The notes: generated from the letters alone by a model not told the origin. A DNA stretch of 64,000 nt from Furcasterigmium furcatum (GCA_001599815.1 BCIA01000004.1:2797051-2861050), one strand, 5' to 3'; counted from the first letter of the stretch, positions 10,292 to 20,815 are shown. Numbers and translations: made by a program.

Positions 10292-11801
10292 GGTCCTGAG
10301 CATGCCTACCGCAGCTTCATCACAGAACCCCCACCCGCCAGGGGCCAACATCATCGATCGTTCCCACTTCAGCGTGCGGGATGTGATACGGGACGTTTGG
10401 CTCGGGCTCAGTCTCCCAGACGCCGCGCTTGGCTCGGTCACCTTGCCCGGAGAAGAGGATGTCGGGCCAATCTTTCCCTCTTCCTTCAAAATCGGCACGC
10501 TGTCTCAGAGCTGCATCGCCTTGTCCGCGCTGGCGGCCGCCCAGGTTCACGCCCTGCGGAACGAGGTCGACGTGCCGAACGTCACCGTCCCGAGGACACA
10601 TGCGGGAATCGAGTTCAGGTCTGTAAAGCTCTACCGGCTCGAAGGCGCCAACACGCCCATGGGGTTCCAGTCGATCGGGGGCCTCCACTGGACGTCTGAC
10701 GGGTATGTGCGCATCCACGATCTGTTCCCGAGCCACATCAAGGGCGTCCTCGATGTCCTGGGGCTGCCTGGGGGCGCGAGCAGAGAGCAGGTCGCCGAAA
10801 GGGCGAAAGACTGGGCCAGTATCGATCTCGAGACCACCGCCACGGTGGAAGGGGGCGCAGTCGTATACGCGCTGCGATCATACCGACAGTGGGATGCCCT
10901 GCCGCAGTCGAAAGCCATCGGTGACCTCCCCATCGAGCTGAAGCAGCTGGCCCATGGGACCTCGGGGTTCCCTTCGAGGATGGCACGCGGCGATTCTCGT
11001 CCGCTGAAGGGCTTGCGCGTTGTCGAGATGAGCCGGGTCATCGCGGCGCCCTTGTCAGGCAAGACGCTCGCCGCTTACGGCGCCGATATCCTCTGGGTCA
11101 CGACTCCAAACCTGCCCGACCTGCCGAAGCTGGATCGGGAGCTCGGCCGGGGCAAGAGATCGGTCCATCTGGACATCCACAACCCGGCAGAGAGGAGCAA
11201 GCTCCTGGAACTTATCAGTACGTGCGACGTGTTCATCCAGGGGTACCGACCGGGAAGTCTCGCTGCGTACGGGCTTTCCCCGGAAGAGCTGGTCAAGGCG
11301 AACCCGAATATCATCATCGCGAATCTCTCTGCCTTTGGCCCTCGAGGGCCCTGGTCAGGGCGAAGGGCCTTTGATGCCCTGGTCCAAACTTCTTCCGGGG
11401 CGACGGTGTCCGAGGCCGAGCACGTGGGCAAGGGCGAGCCGTCACGCGTGCTGCCATCTCAGCCTCTGGACCACGGGGCTGGCTTCATGTTGGCGGCTGG
11501 TATCATGGCCGCCGTGTATCGTCGTGCGGTCGAAGGCGGGGCGTGGCAGGTTGATGTGTCCCTTGCTGGCGTCATGAAGTACCTGCGGAGCCTCGGGCAG
11601 TATCCTGGCAGCACGGGCTTTGACTGTGAGGATGTTAACAGTCCCGATGACGTTCCTCCTGAGTACTTTGAGACAAACGAGACGGGGTACGGCAGGATGA
11701 CCACCGTGCGCCATTCTGCGACGATCGAGGGGTGTGACGTCGGCTGGGAGATAATGCCGAAGCCGTTAGGATCGGACAAGCCGGAGTGGCTGTCCAGCTG
11801 A
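10290..11801 (+). CDS. CaiB/BaiF family (type III) CoA-transferase, 503 aa
   Basis: Single exon. The N-terminal third (about residues 20-220) is the fungal extension that begins HFSVRDVIRDVWLGLSLPDA and contains SFKIGTLSQSCIALSALAAA and YVRIHDLFPSHIKGV. The C-terminal half has the type III signature: GLRVVEMSRVIAAPLSGKTL, then GADILWVTTPNLPD, KRSVHLDIHNPAERSKLLEL, DVFIQGYRPGSLAAYGLSPE and NIIIANLSAFGPRGPWSGRR. The region around RRAFDALVQTSSGATVSEAE is where family members carry the catalytic Asp (here in FDALVQ). Such enzymes move CoA between carboxylic acids or racemise acyl-CoAs; this subfamily has no assigned substrate. Alternative ATG at 10302. It lies downstream of the P450, so joint acid metabolism is possible but unproven. 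Confidence 0.9.
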   Translation: MVLSMPTAASSQNPHPPGANIIDRSHFSVRDVIRDVWLGLSLPDAALGSVTLPGEEDVGPIFPSSFKIGTLSQSCIALSALAAAQVHALRNEVDVPNVTVPRTHAGIEFRSVKLYRLEGANTPMGFQSIGGLHWTSDGYVRIHDLFPSHIKGVLDVLGLPGGASREQVAERAKDWASIDLETTATVEGGAVVYALRSYRQWDALPQSKAIGDLPIELKQLAHGTSGFPSRMARGDSRPLKGLRVVEMSRVIAAPLSGKTLAAYGADILWVTTPNLPDLPKLDRELGRGKRSVHLDIHNPAERSKLLELISTCDVFIQGYRPGSLAAYGLSPEELVKANPNIIIANLSAFGPRGPWSGRRAFDALVQTSSGATVSEAEHVGKGEPSRVLPSQPLDHGAGFMLAAGIMAAVYRRAVEGGAWQVDVSLAGVMKYLRSLGQYPGSTGFDCEDVNSPDDVPPEYFETNETGYGRMTTVRHSATIEGCDVGWEIMPKPLGSDKPEWLSS

Positions 11802-12692
11802 GGCGATGCTTGATTCCTGGTGGATGGGTGCATTTGTTGGAGATGGCGCGAAAAGGGGGCAGTAGGTGGGTATCAGGCTATCAGCCTAGTACGCAAGGAC
11901 TCGACTGACTATGGTTGTAACAAGACACAAGTAGATCTTAACAAAATGAGGGCAGAACAGAACATAAGTCAAAGGTGTTGTAGAATGCAAGTCATATGGC
12001 TGGCTGTGTGGTTGTTGCAGCAGTATTGCGTTCGGAACATGGTGGCCGTAGCGGCACCAGACAATATCACATGATTGCAGTTCAAGACGCGTTCTTTCCA
12101 CAACTTCAGAGCCTTAGAAGAGACAGCTTAACCAAGAACGCGTAGAGCGCGTAAAACGCGAGACGCGTTAAATTCTGTTTGTTCAATGGCGCTCTTCCGC
12201 ATTCTGACCGCACCGAGATATTCACTTGAACCGCTCCTCTCCCTGAACCGAAGTCTCCATTCAGAGCGATCAATATCTTCAATAGAACCACGCACCTGCG
12301 CTGCTTCGCGATGCCTTCATCCAACTGCTGCTGGCCAAAGGAATTCTTTTGAGTTTCTGTGCTTTTTCTTTCTGAGGGTTCCTCGTAGCTGTTTCCTGAG
12401 TAGTTGATAGGGCCCTTGTTAAGTCAATGTGCGGTGTGTTCTCACCGTGCATTCAGTAATTGATTCCAGAAATCGAAGGACCGTTCTTGCCGCTTTCCCT
12501 GAGTCTCTCGTAGTTACCGTTTCTGCTTGACGCTATCCCAAAGACGCCTGACCTTCTCTTCTTCCTCCTGTAGTCTTCCATCTCAAGCCAACATAACCAC
12601 CGCCACCGCGTTCAGCAACGCTCGTCTGAACAACCAGCTTTGTCCCTTTTATCCTTCTTAACAGCGACTTATCCCTTCAGGAGTCAGACAAA
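11802..12692. other. upstream region of the glycosyltransferase gene
   Basis: It holds the CoA-transferase 3' end, three ACGCGT boxes at 12087-12168 (listed separately) and a pyrimidine-rich probable leader from about 12480 to 12692. No protein-coding gene seen. Confidence 0.5.
12087..12168. promoter_or_regulatory. cluster of three ACGCGT (MCB-like) boxes
   Basis: Exact ACGCGT occurs at 12087-12092, 12138-12143 and 12163-12168, with further GCGCGT and ACGCGA variants between the last two. ACGCGT is the Mlu I cell-cycle box bound by MBF/APSES-type factors in ascomycetes. The cluster is about 520-610 nt upstream of the glycosyltransferase ATG. Binding is inferred. Confidence 0.4.
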
Positions 12693-14090
12693 ATGACTTC
12701 GATCATCGGCCGGATGGCTTTCATCAGGCCCCTGACCCTCCTGGCTCTCGGGCTTCCCGTCGCCCTGGTCTGGGTCTTTGAAGACGAACTCCTCCTCCAG
12801 ATCTTCTGGACTCTCTGGGCCCTTCGTTACGCTCGCTTCATCGGTCACTGCATCGCCTACTGGTCCTACCGCCCCGACCGCATTCCTGAGAATCCCTCTT
12901 TCAACCGATGCGATGTCACCGTTATTCTGCCGACCGTCGACCCCAGCGATCCCGATTTCCTCCCCTGCGTCCATTCGATCCTCCGCAACGCGCCTCACAC
13001 TCTTATCGTTGTCACAGTTGGCCCGGAACTCCTTTCGTCTTGCAAGGAGATTCTTCAGACGGCCATGAATGAGAACATCAACATCCGTATCTTGGTCGCT
13101 GCCATCCCCCGTGCCAGCAAGCGTCGTCAGGTTGCCCACGCCATGCCGCATGTCGAGACATCTATTGTCGTCCTGGCCGACGATCATGTCTTTTGGCCCT
13201 CCCTTGGCTTTCTGCCCTCGATCCTTGCCCCCTTCGAGAACCCGCGCGTTGCAATCGTCGCCACGGACAAGCGAGTCTTGCGCACCACTCAGGGTGACTG
13301 GAGCTGGGCCTCTTGTGCCAACTTCATCGCCTGCAACTATCTCCAGCGTCACAACTGGGAGCTCCGCGCTTCCAATGCCATCGATGGAGGCGTCTTTGTC
13401 GTCTCCGGCCGTACTGCCGCTTACCGCACCGACTTCTTTCAGGACTCCGACCTCCTCACCCGATACTGCAACGAGAAGTTCTGCTTCGGCTTGTTCGGCG
13501 GCGACGAGGGCCTCGGCCCCGACGACGACAACTTTCTCACCCGCGAGGCCATGAAGAAGGGCTGGTACATCCGCTTCCAGCACACCGAAGATTCCACCGT
13601 TACCACCACGCTCGGCGTGTGTCCCAAGATCCGCGGCCAGATGCTCCGCTGGGCGCGCACCACGTTCCGCAGCAACCCCATCATGCTCCGCGACCCCAGG
13701 TTCCTGTACCGCTACACCTGGAGCTACTTCATGGTCTACTGGGCCGGCATCGTCAACTTCGCCCTCCTCTGGGACATCGCCCTCGCCGTCATCCTTGCGT
13801 ACACCCGGTACGGCGAGTTCATCTTCCTCTTCGTCCTCTTCGTCTGGATCTTCTCCACCAAGGCCGTCAAGATCCTCCCTCACTTCTCCCGCCACCCCGC
13901 CGATATTCCCCTCTTCGTCGTCCAAATCGCCTTCGCCTACGTCCACAGCTTCATCAAGTTCTGGGCCCTGCTGACCTTCTGGGACTGCGACTGGTCTGGC
14001 CGCAACCTTGACGAGATTAACGACAACGAGATGCAGCGCGGAACCACCTTTGAGCGTGTTCTACCGGCCATTTCCGAGCGAGAGGAGTAG
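12693..14090 (+). CDS. family-2 polysaccharide glycosyltransferase (hyphal-growth GT2 type), 465 aa
   Basis: Single exon; the ATG at 12693 follows ACAAA, a good fungal context. Two N-terminal membrane helices (residues about 10-55) precede a GT-A domain: FNRCDVTVILPTVDPSDPDF, the DDHVFWPS nucleotide-sugar Asp pair, FGGDEGLGPDDDNFL with the acceptor-site Asp residues, and the GQMLRWARTTFRSNP loop that fits the Q/RxxRW processivity motif. Three or four C-terminal membrane helices (about 345-440) follow. The layout matches hyaluronan/cellulose-synthase-like processive transferases; the fungal family member is known to be required for hyphal extension on solid surfaces in Zymoseptoria tritici and Fusarium graminearum. 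The product polymer is not settled. Plasma membrane location expected. Confidence 0.9.
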   Translation: MTSIIGRMAFIRPLTLLALGLPVALVWVFEDELLLQIFWTLWALRYARFIGHCIAYWSYRPDRIPENPSFNRCDVTVILPTVDPSDPDFLPCVHSILRNAPHTLIVVTVGPELLSSCKEILQTAMNENINIRILVAAIPRASKRRQVAHAMPHVETSIVVLADDHVFWPSLGFLPSILAPFENPRVAIVATDKRVLRTTQGDWSWASCANFIACNYLQRHNWELRASNAIDGGVFVVSGRTAAYRTDFFQDSDLLTRYCNEKFCFGLFGGDEGLGPDDDNFLTREAMKKGWYIRFQHTEDSTVTTTLGVCPKIRGQMLRWARTTFRSNPIMLRDPRFLYRYTWSYFMVYWAGIVNFALLWDIALAVILAYTRYGEFIFLFVLFVWIFSTKAVKILPHFSRHPADIPLFVVQIAFAYVHSFIKFWALLTFWDCDWSGRNLDEINDNEMQRGTTFERVLPAISEREE

Positions 14091-14804
14091 GAGGAGACAA
14101 AGGGCCTGGAAAGGGACAACGCTTGAGCTGTATGAGTATGAAAATTCGTGAAAGGGCGGCAAGGTGCTGCCTTGCGATTGACTGCTGGTTTTGCTGGGGC
14201 GTTACGGGCATATTACGGTCAGGGGGATGAACTTCATGATGCATGGATCACGATACACACGCGCACACGACAGGCACGAAGATATGCAGTACTGCCCAAC
14301 TTAATATCAATTACATCATCAAACGGTAGCACTTGCATCATATGACATCCATGTATCATTTGTGACAACATGCTCGTTTCCAAGGGCCTTGGACTCGGGG
14401 GTTGATGGCCCGAAGTCTCGTCCCAGGGGCTGTCCTCCATCGGTGGAAATACAGATCCAAAAGCCGAATCGGACCATCCCATCAAGCCTCCACCCCCCTT
14501 CGGCAGTTGTAATATGGTACGATTGGCAGGTAAGATACCCTGGCCCATAGTAGTCCGGCAGAGGTATGTACGGAGGCCTGGGTTTTGTCAACCCCCGGCC
14601 GACTTGCCCCGAGGCCCGGAGTCAGGGGTGTCGCATCATGGACCCCAACAACTCGAAGCCCCAGAAACGACAGACAGAGGTCTCACGTCAATTACAGAGG
14701 CAATCCCCAGGGGAAACAATGACATTGGTGTATTTCCGGAGCCTTTCGTGCTCTTGTCTTCTAAACCAGTTTCTATTCAATGTTGCTACACATGACCAGT
14801 GCTC
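14091..14804. other. convergent intergenic region
   Basis: This is 3' sequence of two converging genes. Nothing else supported. Confidence 0.5.
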
Positions 14805-16520
14805 CTACACCAAACCCATGCGGAGAAGTCGGTTTCCAAACTCCACGAGGTAGTAGTCGCCATACACCAGCCCGTGGTTTGCGTACCTCTTCTTGGCGTG
14901 TACGTTGTTGTTGGCGGTGCCGAACTTCAGGATCCCATCGAAGGACTGGAGCGTCACGTCCTCGACAGCGATGGCCTCGGAGCGCCCCTTGACAAGCCGA
15001 GCTTTCTCCGGTGCCTGCGCAAATGACAGCAGTTCCTGCAAGATCGTCAAGGATGTTTTGCGGTATCTTGCAGCGAGTTCGTCCTGCGCTACCGACAGCA
15101 GAGCTTGGGATAGGATGAGCATGCCGTTGGCGGCGATGGCACCGGCAGAGGAGTCTCGCAGCGGGTGCTGCGGGTCCTCGATGGGCGCGTCAAAGTCCCA
15201 CAGCGGGACGTACCGACTTCCCGCGGCAACGCATTCGGGGGCGGTCTCGAGCCTGTGGATGAAGTACTCGGCCAGCCCGCAGGCCGCTTGGAGAAACTTG
15301 TCATCGTGGGTAGACATGTACGTCTGGGCGTATCCCAGGATGCCCCATGCCTGACCTCGCGACCACGTCGACTCGTTGGCGTACCCCTGGTGCGTCAGCC
15401 TCGTCTTGAGCTCGCCGTTCCGGGGATCGATGTTGGCAACGTGGCAGGTCGAGTACCACGGTCCAAGGTAGCAATCCGGAGAAGACGGCACGGGCTTTTC
15501 TTCTCTGAGGTGCGACTTGAGAAGAACGTTGGCGTGCGAAGTGGCCATGTCGTACAGATCTTGATCATCGCGCGAGTGTTCAGCAGCGTAGTAGAGCAGA
15601 TCGAGGTTGCAGAGGCTGTCGATGATGACGATCATGTTCTCCTCCTGGTCTCTGATCTCCATGTTCTTTCGCAGGAGCAGGTCCCAGCTTCGGATGGCCC
15701 CGGCTTCGGGCACGTATCTCGTTGCCAGACTGCGCGCTGCGCGGATGATGGACTCGAGGCTCTGCGGGTTCCCCTTCATCTCCCAGTCAACTTTCAGCGC
15801 AGGCATGACAATGAATCCGATGTCGTGGGTGTCGGTCCGGCTTGCCATGCCGTGCAGCGGCCGGGACCAAGTGTCGCAGAGTCCGTGAAGGTGCAGCCGA
15901 ATGGTCTCGATGCTGATCTCTTCATGATGATGGCCTGTGTTTGGGAGGAGTCCGCGGATGGAGCGGGGGAACTTGACAGCTCGTTCGAGAAGCAATGCTA
16001 AAGTGCCCGGAAAGAAACCACAGGTCCAGAATTCGGCCTCCCTCAACGAATACTTGCCAGAGTCGTCACCGTCCTGCGGCACATACTCTGGGAAGTAGTC
16101 GGGAAACCGACGCTCCCCGATAAGCGATTTGGTGGCGGTCCGATAGACCTTGGCGAGGATGTTCTCGTCGAAGAGTTCCGCGACATCTGTCACGATGGTT
16201 CTGCTCTTGGGGAGGGCCGGGATGTCGAGGTCTGATGGATCTGGCTCCGTGAAAGGGCTCAGTGGCGCGGATGCATCTGATTGCTGTGAATTTTCGGCTG
16301 GACTGACGGATCGTGTTTGCAACGGCTCATCGATAGAAGAGTACTCTGGCTGGTTGTCTGTAGGGGGGGCTGGGAGCCCGTCGATCGCTGAAGAGACCTG
16401 GGCGGGCTCCCTTGTCTCTGTCCCTTGAGGTGATGCAAGCACTAGCATGGGCTCGTCATGAGCCAAATTAGATGGCCACTCAGGCTCAGCGTAAGCTTCT
16501 GCCGGACCGTCTTCAGGCAT
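14805..16520 (-). CDS. glycoside hydrolase family 88 (unsaturated glucuronyl hydrolase-like), 571 aa
   Basis: Single exon. The frame extends to 16553 but starts there with TTG; the first ATG is 16518-16520. Residues 1 to about 105 are acidic, Pro/Ser-rich and disordered, with no signal peptide. The (alpha/alpha)6-type domain follows: EAEFWTCGFFPGTLALLLER, THDIGFIVMP (D-I-G-F, a candidate catalytic Asp region), IRSWDLLLRKNMEIRD, ENMIVIIDSLCNLDLLYYAA, THQGYANESTWSRGQAWGIL, VPLWDFDAP and DSSAGAIAANGMLIL. GH88 enzymes remove the 4,5-unsaturated uronic acid left by polysaccharide lyases. Lack of a signal peptide suggests it works on imported oligosaccharides. It is divergent from an MFS permease at 17302, which supports uptake followed by cleavage. 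Confidence 0.88.
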   Translation of the reverse strand: MPEDGPAEAYAEPEWPSNLAHDEPMLVLASPQGTETREPAQVSSAIDGLPAPPTDNQPEYSSIDEPLQTRSVSPAENSQQSDASAPLSPFTEPDPSDLDIPALPKSRTIVTDVAELFDENILAKVYRTATKSLIGERRFPDYFPEYVPQDGDDSGKYSLREAEFWTCGFFPGTLALLLERAVKFPRSIRGLLPNTGHHHEEISIETIRLHLHGLCDTWSRPLHGMASRTDTHDIGFIVMPALKVDWEMKGNPQSLESIIRAARSLATRYVPEAGAIRSWDLLLRKNMEIRDQEENMIVIIDSLCNLDLLYYAAEHSRDDQDLYDMATSHANVLLKSHLREEKPVPSSPDCYLGPWYSTCHVANIDPRNGELKTRLTHQGYANESTWSRGQAWGILGYAQTYMSTHDDKFLQAACGLAEYFIHRLETAPECVAAGSRYVPLWDFDAPIEDPQHPLRDSSAGAIAANGMLILSQALLSVAQDELAARYRKTSLTILQELLSFAQAPEKARLVKGRSEAIAVEDVTLQSFDGILKFGTANNNVHAKKRYANHGLVYGDYYLVEFGNRLLRMGLV

Positions 16521-17301
16521 ATCTGAGGGATGAAGAGATGGGTTGTCGAACAACCGCTGGAAAATGAAGAGACGTAGAAGAGGGGAACAGGCTGGGGCAC
16601 CGGAGCTTTCTCGGTCGAGTAACAGTGATGTTGCTGCTGCTTGTCACTTCTTTCCTGCGAGACAGAACGCGATGGAGTTGGAATGGCGCGGAACGAGAAG
16701 AAGCATGTCACACCAACACGAGTCGACAGTCACCCGTGACCGCCTGCCTTTCATACCTGTTCTTGCTGGGACGACTTTGTCCGGCGTTCGACCGCGGGAC
16801 AACCTCGCCGGCCGTGATCGACAGTCAGGAGGCCATCCTGCGGACGATACATGCCCCGGAGGAGACCAACAGCAGTCATCATGTCCTTACTCCGAGACTT
16901 GCTCCATGGTCCGAAAGTCATGCCGTCGTCCGAGGACTTTGACCGTCGGGGACAGCTACTCCGAGGGACAAGCACCTACCCCATGCCCCGAGGACATTAC
17001 CCCGAGGCCATGATGTTCAATCAAGGAACTGCACCTCCATGCCAGAAACAGGGGAAAACAGGGGGCTGATCCGAAGCCTTTGCGGGGTAAAATAGGAGCG
17101 GGGCCGAGCAAGTGGGTCCGCATTACTCCGGGGCCCCGGACGTTTGGTGGACCATCATGCGAACTTGCACCAGCGCAGGAAACTTCAAAAACTCAGGATC
17201 GCCTCGCCGTCGGGGTATGGCGAGTCCAGACAGCGGCTCACCATCTGCTTCAGACTCTTACCTCTCTTCTACGGGTCAAGATATCCCGCGGCAATCCCAC
17301 C
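16521..17301. other. shared promoter of GH88 and MFS genes
   Basis: This 0.8 kb region drives two divergent genes. It is rich in CCG/CGG triplets (repeats of CCGAGGAC and CCCCGAGG at 16925-17010) and holds a perfect 14-nt palindrome at 17127-17140, listed separately. Confidence 0.5.
17127..17140. promoter_or_regulatory. 14-nt palindrome with inverted CGG/CCG triplets
   Basis: TCCGGGGCCCCGGA is its own reverse complement. Inverted CGG triplets are the usual half-sites of Zn2Cys6 dimers. It lies about 160 nt upstream of the permease ATG. Binding is inferred. Confidence 0.35.
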
Positions 17302-19362
17302 ATGGCTTCTCAGCAGCGGCCCAACGACGAGCTCGACATCCAGCCGATCTCGGAGCAGAATCGGACCTCGCAGGATGCTCGTCCTGAGGGACTCGGCCCC
17401 GAGCATGTCGTCAAGAACGGCATGCTGGTCAGCTCGGCAACAAAGCCTCCCAAGAGGAACCTCTGGGTGGCGTGGCTGTACATCTTCGACTGGTACCCGA
17501 GCCACTACTCCAAGGAGGAAAAAGCCCTCATCAAGAAGCTCGATCGTATCATCCTGCCACTCATGTAAGCCGCAGTCCACCAACGCCGGAGTCAAGTGAG
17601 AATTGTGTACTGACATGCGTCGCTTCATAGCTGCTCGATGTGTATGCCTTCTTGATCCAGGTTCTTGGCTCGTGAAAATTCTGACAGTGCCCAGACTTCA
17701 TCAAGTGGCTCGACCAGTCCAACATCAACAACGCCTACAACTCGGGCATGAAGGAGGACCTCAACCTCAATGGCATCGAGTATGTTGTATCACGACTGCT
17801 CTGCGATGTAGAATTCCACGTCTAACCACCGCGACAGGTACAACTTGTTCCACACCTTCTACAACATCGGCTACCTCATCCTGGAAATCCCCGTGATGCT
17901 GATCATCTCCCGGCCCAAGCTGTCCCGCTGGATCCTGCCCATCTGCGAGACCCTCTGGACGATCGTCACGTTCATCCAGTCCCGCAACAACAGCGCCGAG
18001 ATGATCTACGGCATGCGCTTCCTCATGGGTCTCTTCGAGACTCCCGCCGCGACTGGCTCCCTCTACATCCTCGCCTCCTGGTACCGCTCAGACGAGGTGT
18101 TCAAGCGCGCCGGCGTCTGGTACGTATCCAGCAACATCGGCGCCATGTTCGGCGGTTACATGCAGGCTGCTGCCCACGCCGGTCTCGACGGCGTGGGTGG
18201 CATGGCCGGATGGTCTGTCTCCCCAATCTCCCTCATCGCCGCATGCATGCGACTGACACCTACGATGCAGGCGCTGGGTCTTCATCATCGATGGAATCAT
18301 CTCCCTCCCAATTGCCGTCGCCGGCTTCTTCCTCTACCCCGGCATCCCCACCAGTCCCCGTATCTGGTGGCTCAAGGAGTCCGAGCAGAAGCTGGCCCAG
18401 GCCCGCATGCAGGATGACGGCGTCAAGAAGAGCGCCAAGATCGGCAAGCGCATGCTGAGGCGCGTCTTCACTCACTGGCACTTCTACATTGCCGTCTGCA
18501 CATACGTCTGGTAAGCTTCTTCCACGGGGGCGGGCCCCTGCTGTCTTGCCCCAGCTCCCAGCCGCTGACAAGATCGCCACGACAGCTTCCAGCTCACCAC
18601 CTGGGTTGCTGGCCAGATGATCGTCTGGGTCAAGTCCACGGGCGAGTACTCGATTGAGATGATCAACATCCTCCCCACTGGCGTCCAGGCACTGGCCATT
18701 TTCGTCGGCATCGTTATTCCGTCGCTGGTCATGTGAGTTACACATCCCCGCGCCTTGACTGAGTACACAGCGCTTACATTGTCGCTTGCAGGGTCTACCC
18801 CATCTGGATCCCCTTCACCTTCGCCGCGACCATTCTCCTCTTCTGCCACGCGACCCTGCTCGTCTGGGAGATCCCTCTCGGCCTCCACTTCGCCGCCTAC
18901 TTCCTCCTCGGCATGACCTCGTGCATCACCCCCATGCTCTTCCCGTGGGTGCATCTCATCATGAAGGACGACAACGAGGCGAAGAGTTTCACGACCGGCG
19001 CGATGATGACCGTCGGCTGGGCCTTCTTCACCTGGTTCAACGTCGTCACGTTCCCCATCACTGAAGGGCCTCGCTGGACCAGGGGTTTCACCTCCAATGT
19101 CATCCTGACCTGCTGCTATCTGTCCTTCTTCCTGATCGGCCAGGTCCTGTGGCGGCGCGACATCAAGAAGGGCCTGTACAAGCGGGCCATTGAGGAGGAG
19201 GAGAACCAGGAAGCTCTGGACGAGAAACTTGGCCCCGATCACGTTGATGACAGGCCTTCGGAGCAGCAAGTCGATGAGAAATCCCTGGATGACAAGCGCG
19301 TGGAGGAGAGGCGTGTGGAGGATCAGCGCACCGAGGAGCGACGGGTCGAGGAGGTCAAGTGA
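17302..19362 (+). CDS. MFS permease of the anion:cation symporter (allantoate/pantothenate) type, 563 aa
   Basis: Seven exons: 17302-17564, 17631-17641, 17695-17779, 17838-18212, 18271-18510, 18586-18732 and 18792-19362; all introns are GT-AG, 53-75 nt, and the joined frame closes in phase. Exon 2 is only 11 nt and is needed to read [20 protein letters not shown], the family's first-helix motif. Other marks: [60 protein letters not shown] and [17 protein letters not shown]. About 12 membrane helices are expected. The cytosolic C-tail (last 55 residues) is an unusual run of E/R/D repeats ([18 protein letters not shown]). ACS-family members carry organic acids and vitamins, including hexuronates in bacteria; here the GH88 neighbour suggests an uronate-type substrate. 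Confidence 0.9.
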
Positions 19363-19661
19363 GCCTGCTCTCGAACAGGGTGTCTGAACGCTTGACCATG
19401 GGTGCTGCGGTCCCTCCACGACACCATGCGCTTTGTCTGCTCAATTTGACGTTTCGGGAGTTTCATTCAGCGACATCTATTCCAGGTACGAAGACACGAA
19501 GCAGCTTACGAGTCCACACCATGGGCGATGGAGAACAAACCACGCTCAACATGAGCGCAATGTTGCGCTGCAATTATGGACTTTGGATAGTTATTACAAG
19601 TTCTATGACAAGATTACTCAACTACTACTGTTGGTTTCGAAACGTGAGGCCTGTGCTTGGA

Positions 19662-20815
19662 TCAAAGGGCAAGCAGACCGATGAAAGCGACCAGGACAGC
19701 CATCGAAGTCGAGGCCTGGATGGAGGCTCCGCTGCCCGCATCGGTGGAAGAAGCAGCTGCCTCGTCCGCCGTCGAAGTTGAGGCCTGCGTCTCAGAGGGC
19801 GTCGTCGCATCGGACTGCTCCGTTGCCTCAGCAGAGGACGCCGACTCCTCCGCGGATTCGGTGGAGCTTGCCTGAGAAGAATTCGTCTCCGAGACACTCT
19901 CAGTCGACGAGGACTCACTCTCGGAGGACTCCGTAGTAGAAGAAGCAGCCGTTGAAGTCGAGGTGCTCGTCGACGAAGCCGAGCTGAAAGTGCTGGACTC
20001 TGTGCTCAATGTTGACGACGGAGAGCCGCCCGCGTTGCTGACCATCTCCCGAACCCAAGCGCCCGCATCGTCCGAGTAGATATCGAAGTAGTTGAGGTGG
20101 TTGTCGACGACATCCCCGCCGGCGCAGATGGGATCCGTGGCGTCGCAGTAATTCCGGAGGACCCCCGCGTACCTGTTGAGCTCGGCCAGCTGGTTCCCGG
20201 GACGGGGGAAGAGCCCGTTCATGGCGCCGCCGTCCAGGTAGTTGTACGACTGGCCCGCGGTGTGACGGGTGTCGCCGAAGATCATGGCGGCAACGACTGT
20301 GGTAGTAAGTCATGTTAGCCGCGGCAACTTCAAACTGCCGAGAACATGGAGCCGGACTCACTCTTCTTCGCGGCCGGCGTGTCCACGCCCAGGGCGGCAT
20401 TCGGCTTCTGCACGCAATCCTCGAAGAACACGCCGCCGCCTCCGCCGAGGATATCGCCCGCAACATGTCCGCCCTGGGAGTATCCGCTCAGCACCAGCTT
20501 GGAGTCGGGGCAGCGCTCGTTGTACGCGTTGATCTGCTTGATGCCGTTCGCCGCGCCCTCCTCGACGGACTGGCAGTACGGCGACTCGAGCGGGTTGTAG
20601 AACTGGACGTCCTCGTAGTCGCAGGACGCGAGGCCGCTGCAGATGGCGCCGACGAGCTTGCCCTGGCGGCCGGGGTAGGGCTCGTTGTTCCCTCGCGCGA
20701 GGAAGACGTGGACGTCCTTGCAGGGTGCGCCGCCGGCCTGGCGCTGGAAGATGTCTGAGGCCAGAGACCCCGCGACGAGGAGCGCCGAGGTGAGGAGGGT
20801 TGCGGAACCGTGCAT
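19662..20815 (-). CDS. CE5 cutinase/acetylxylan-esterase-like GPI-anchored protein, 362 aa
   Basis: Two exons, 20815-20362 and 20296-19662, with a 65-nt GT-AG intron. Signal peptide at residues 1-19 (HGSATLLTSALLVAGSLA after the Met). The catalytic domain (about 30-215) has HVFLARGNNEPYPGRQGKLV, the nucleophile elbow GYSQGG, the Asp region CDATDPICAGGD and the His region VVDNHLNYFD. After the domain comes a long Ser/Thr/Glu stalk (about 225-340) and a hydrophobic end (MAVLVAFIGLLAL) preceded by small residues, the pattern of a GPI signal. Members hydrolyse cutin or acetyl/acyl esters at the cell surface; this subgroup is an anchored version rather than free cutinase. A weak TATA-like AATAAAAG lies about 75 nt upstream. 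Confidence 0.88.

Noticed and set aside
12684..13946. 420-aa open frame antisense to the GT2 glycosyltransferase
   Set aside because: It is a shadow of GC-rich third codon positions; its translation is Asp/Glu/Val/Gly-rich with no domain, while the sense strand is a full GT2.
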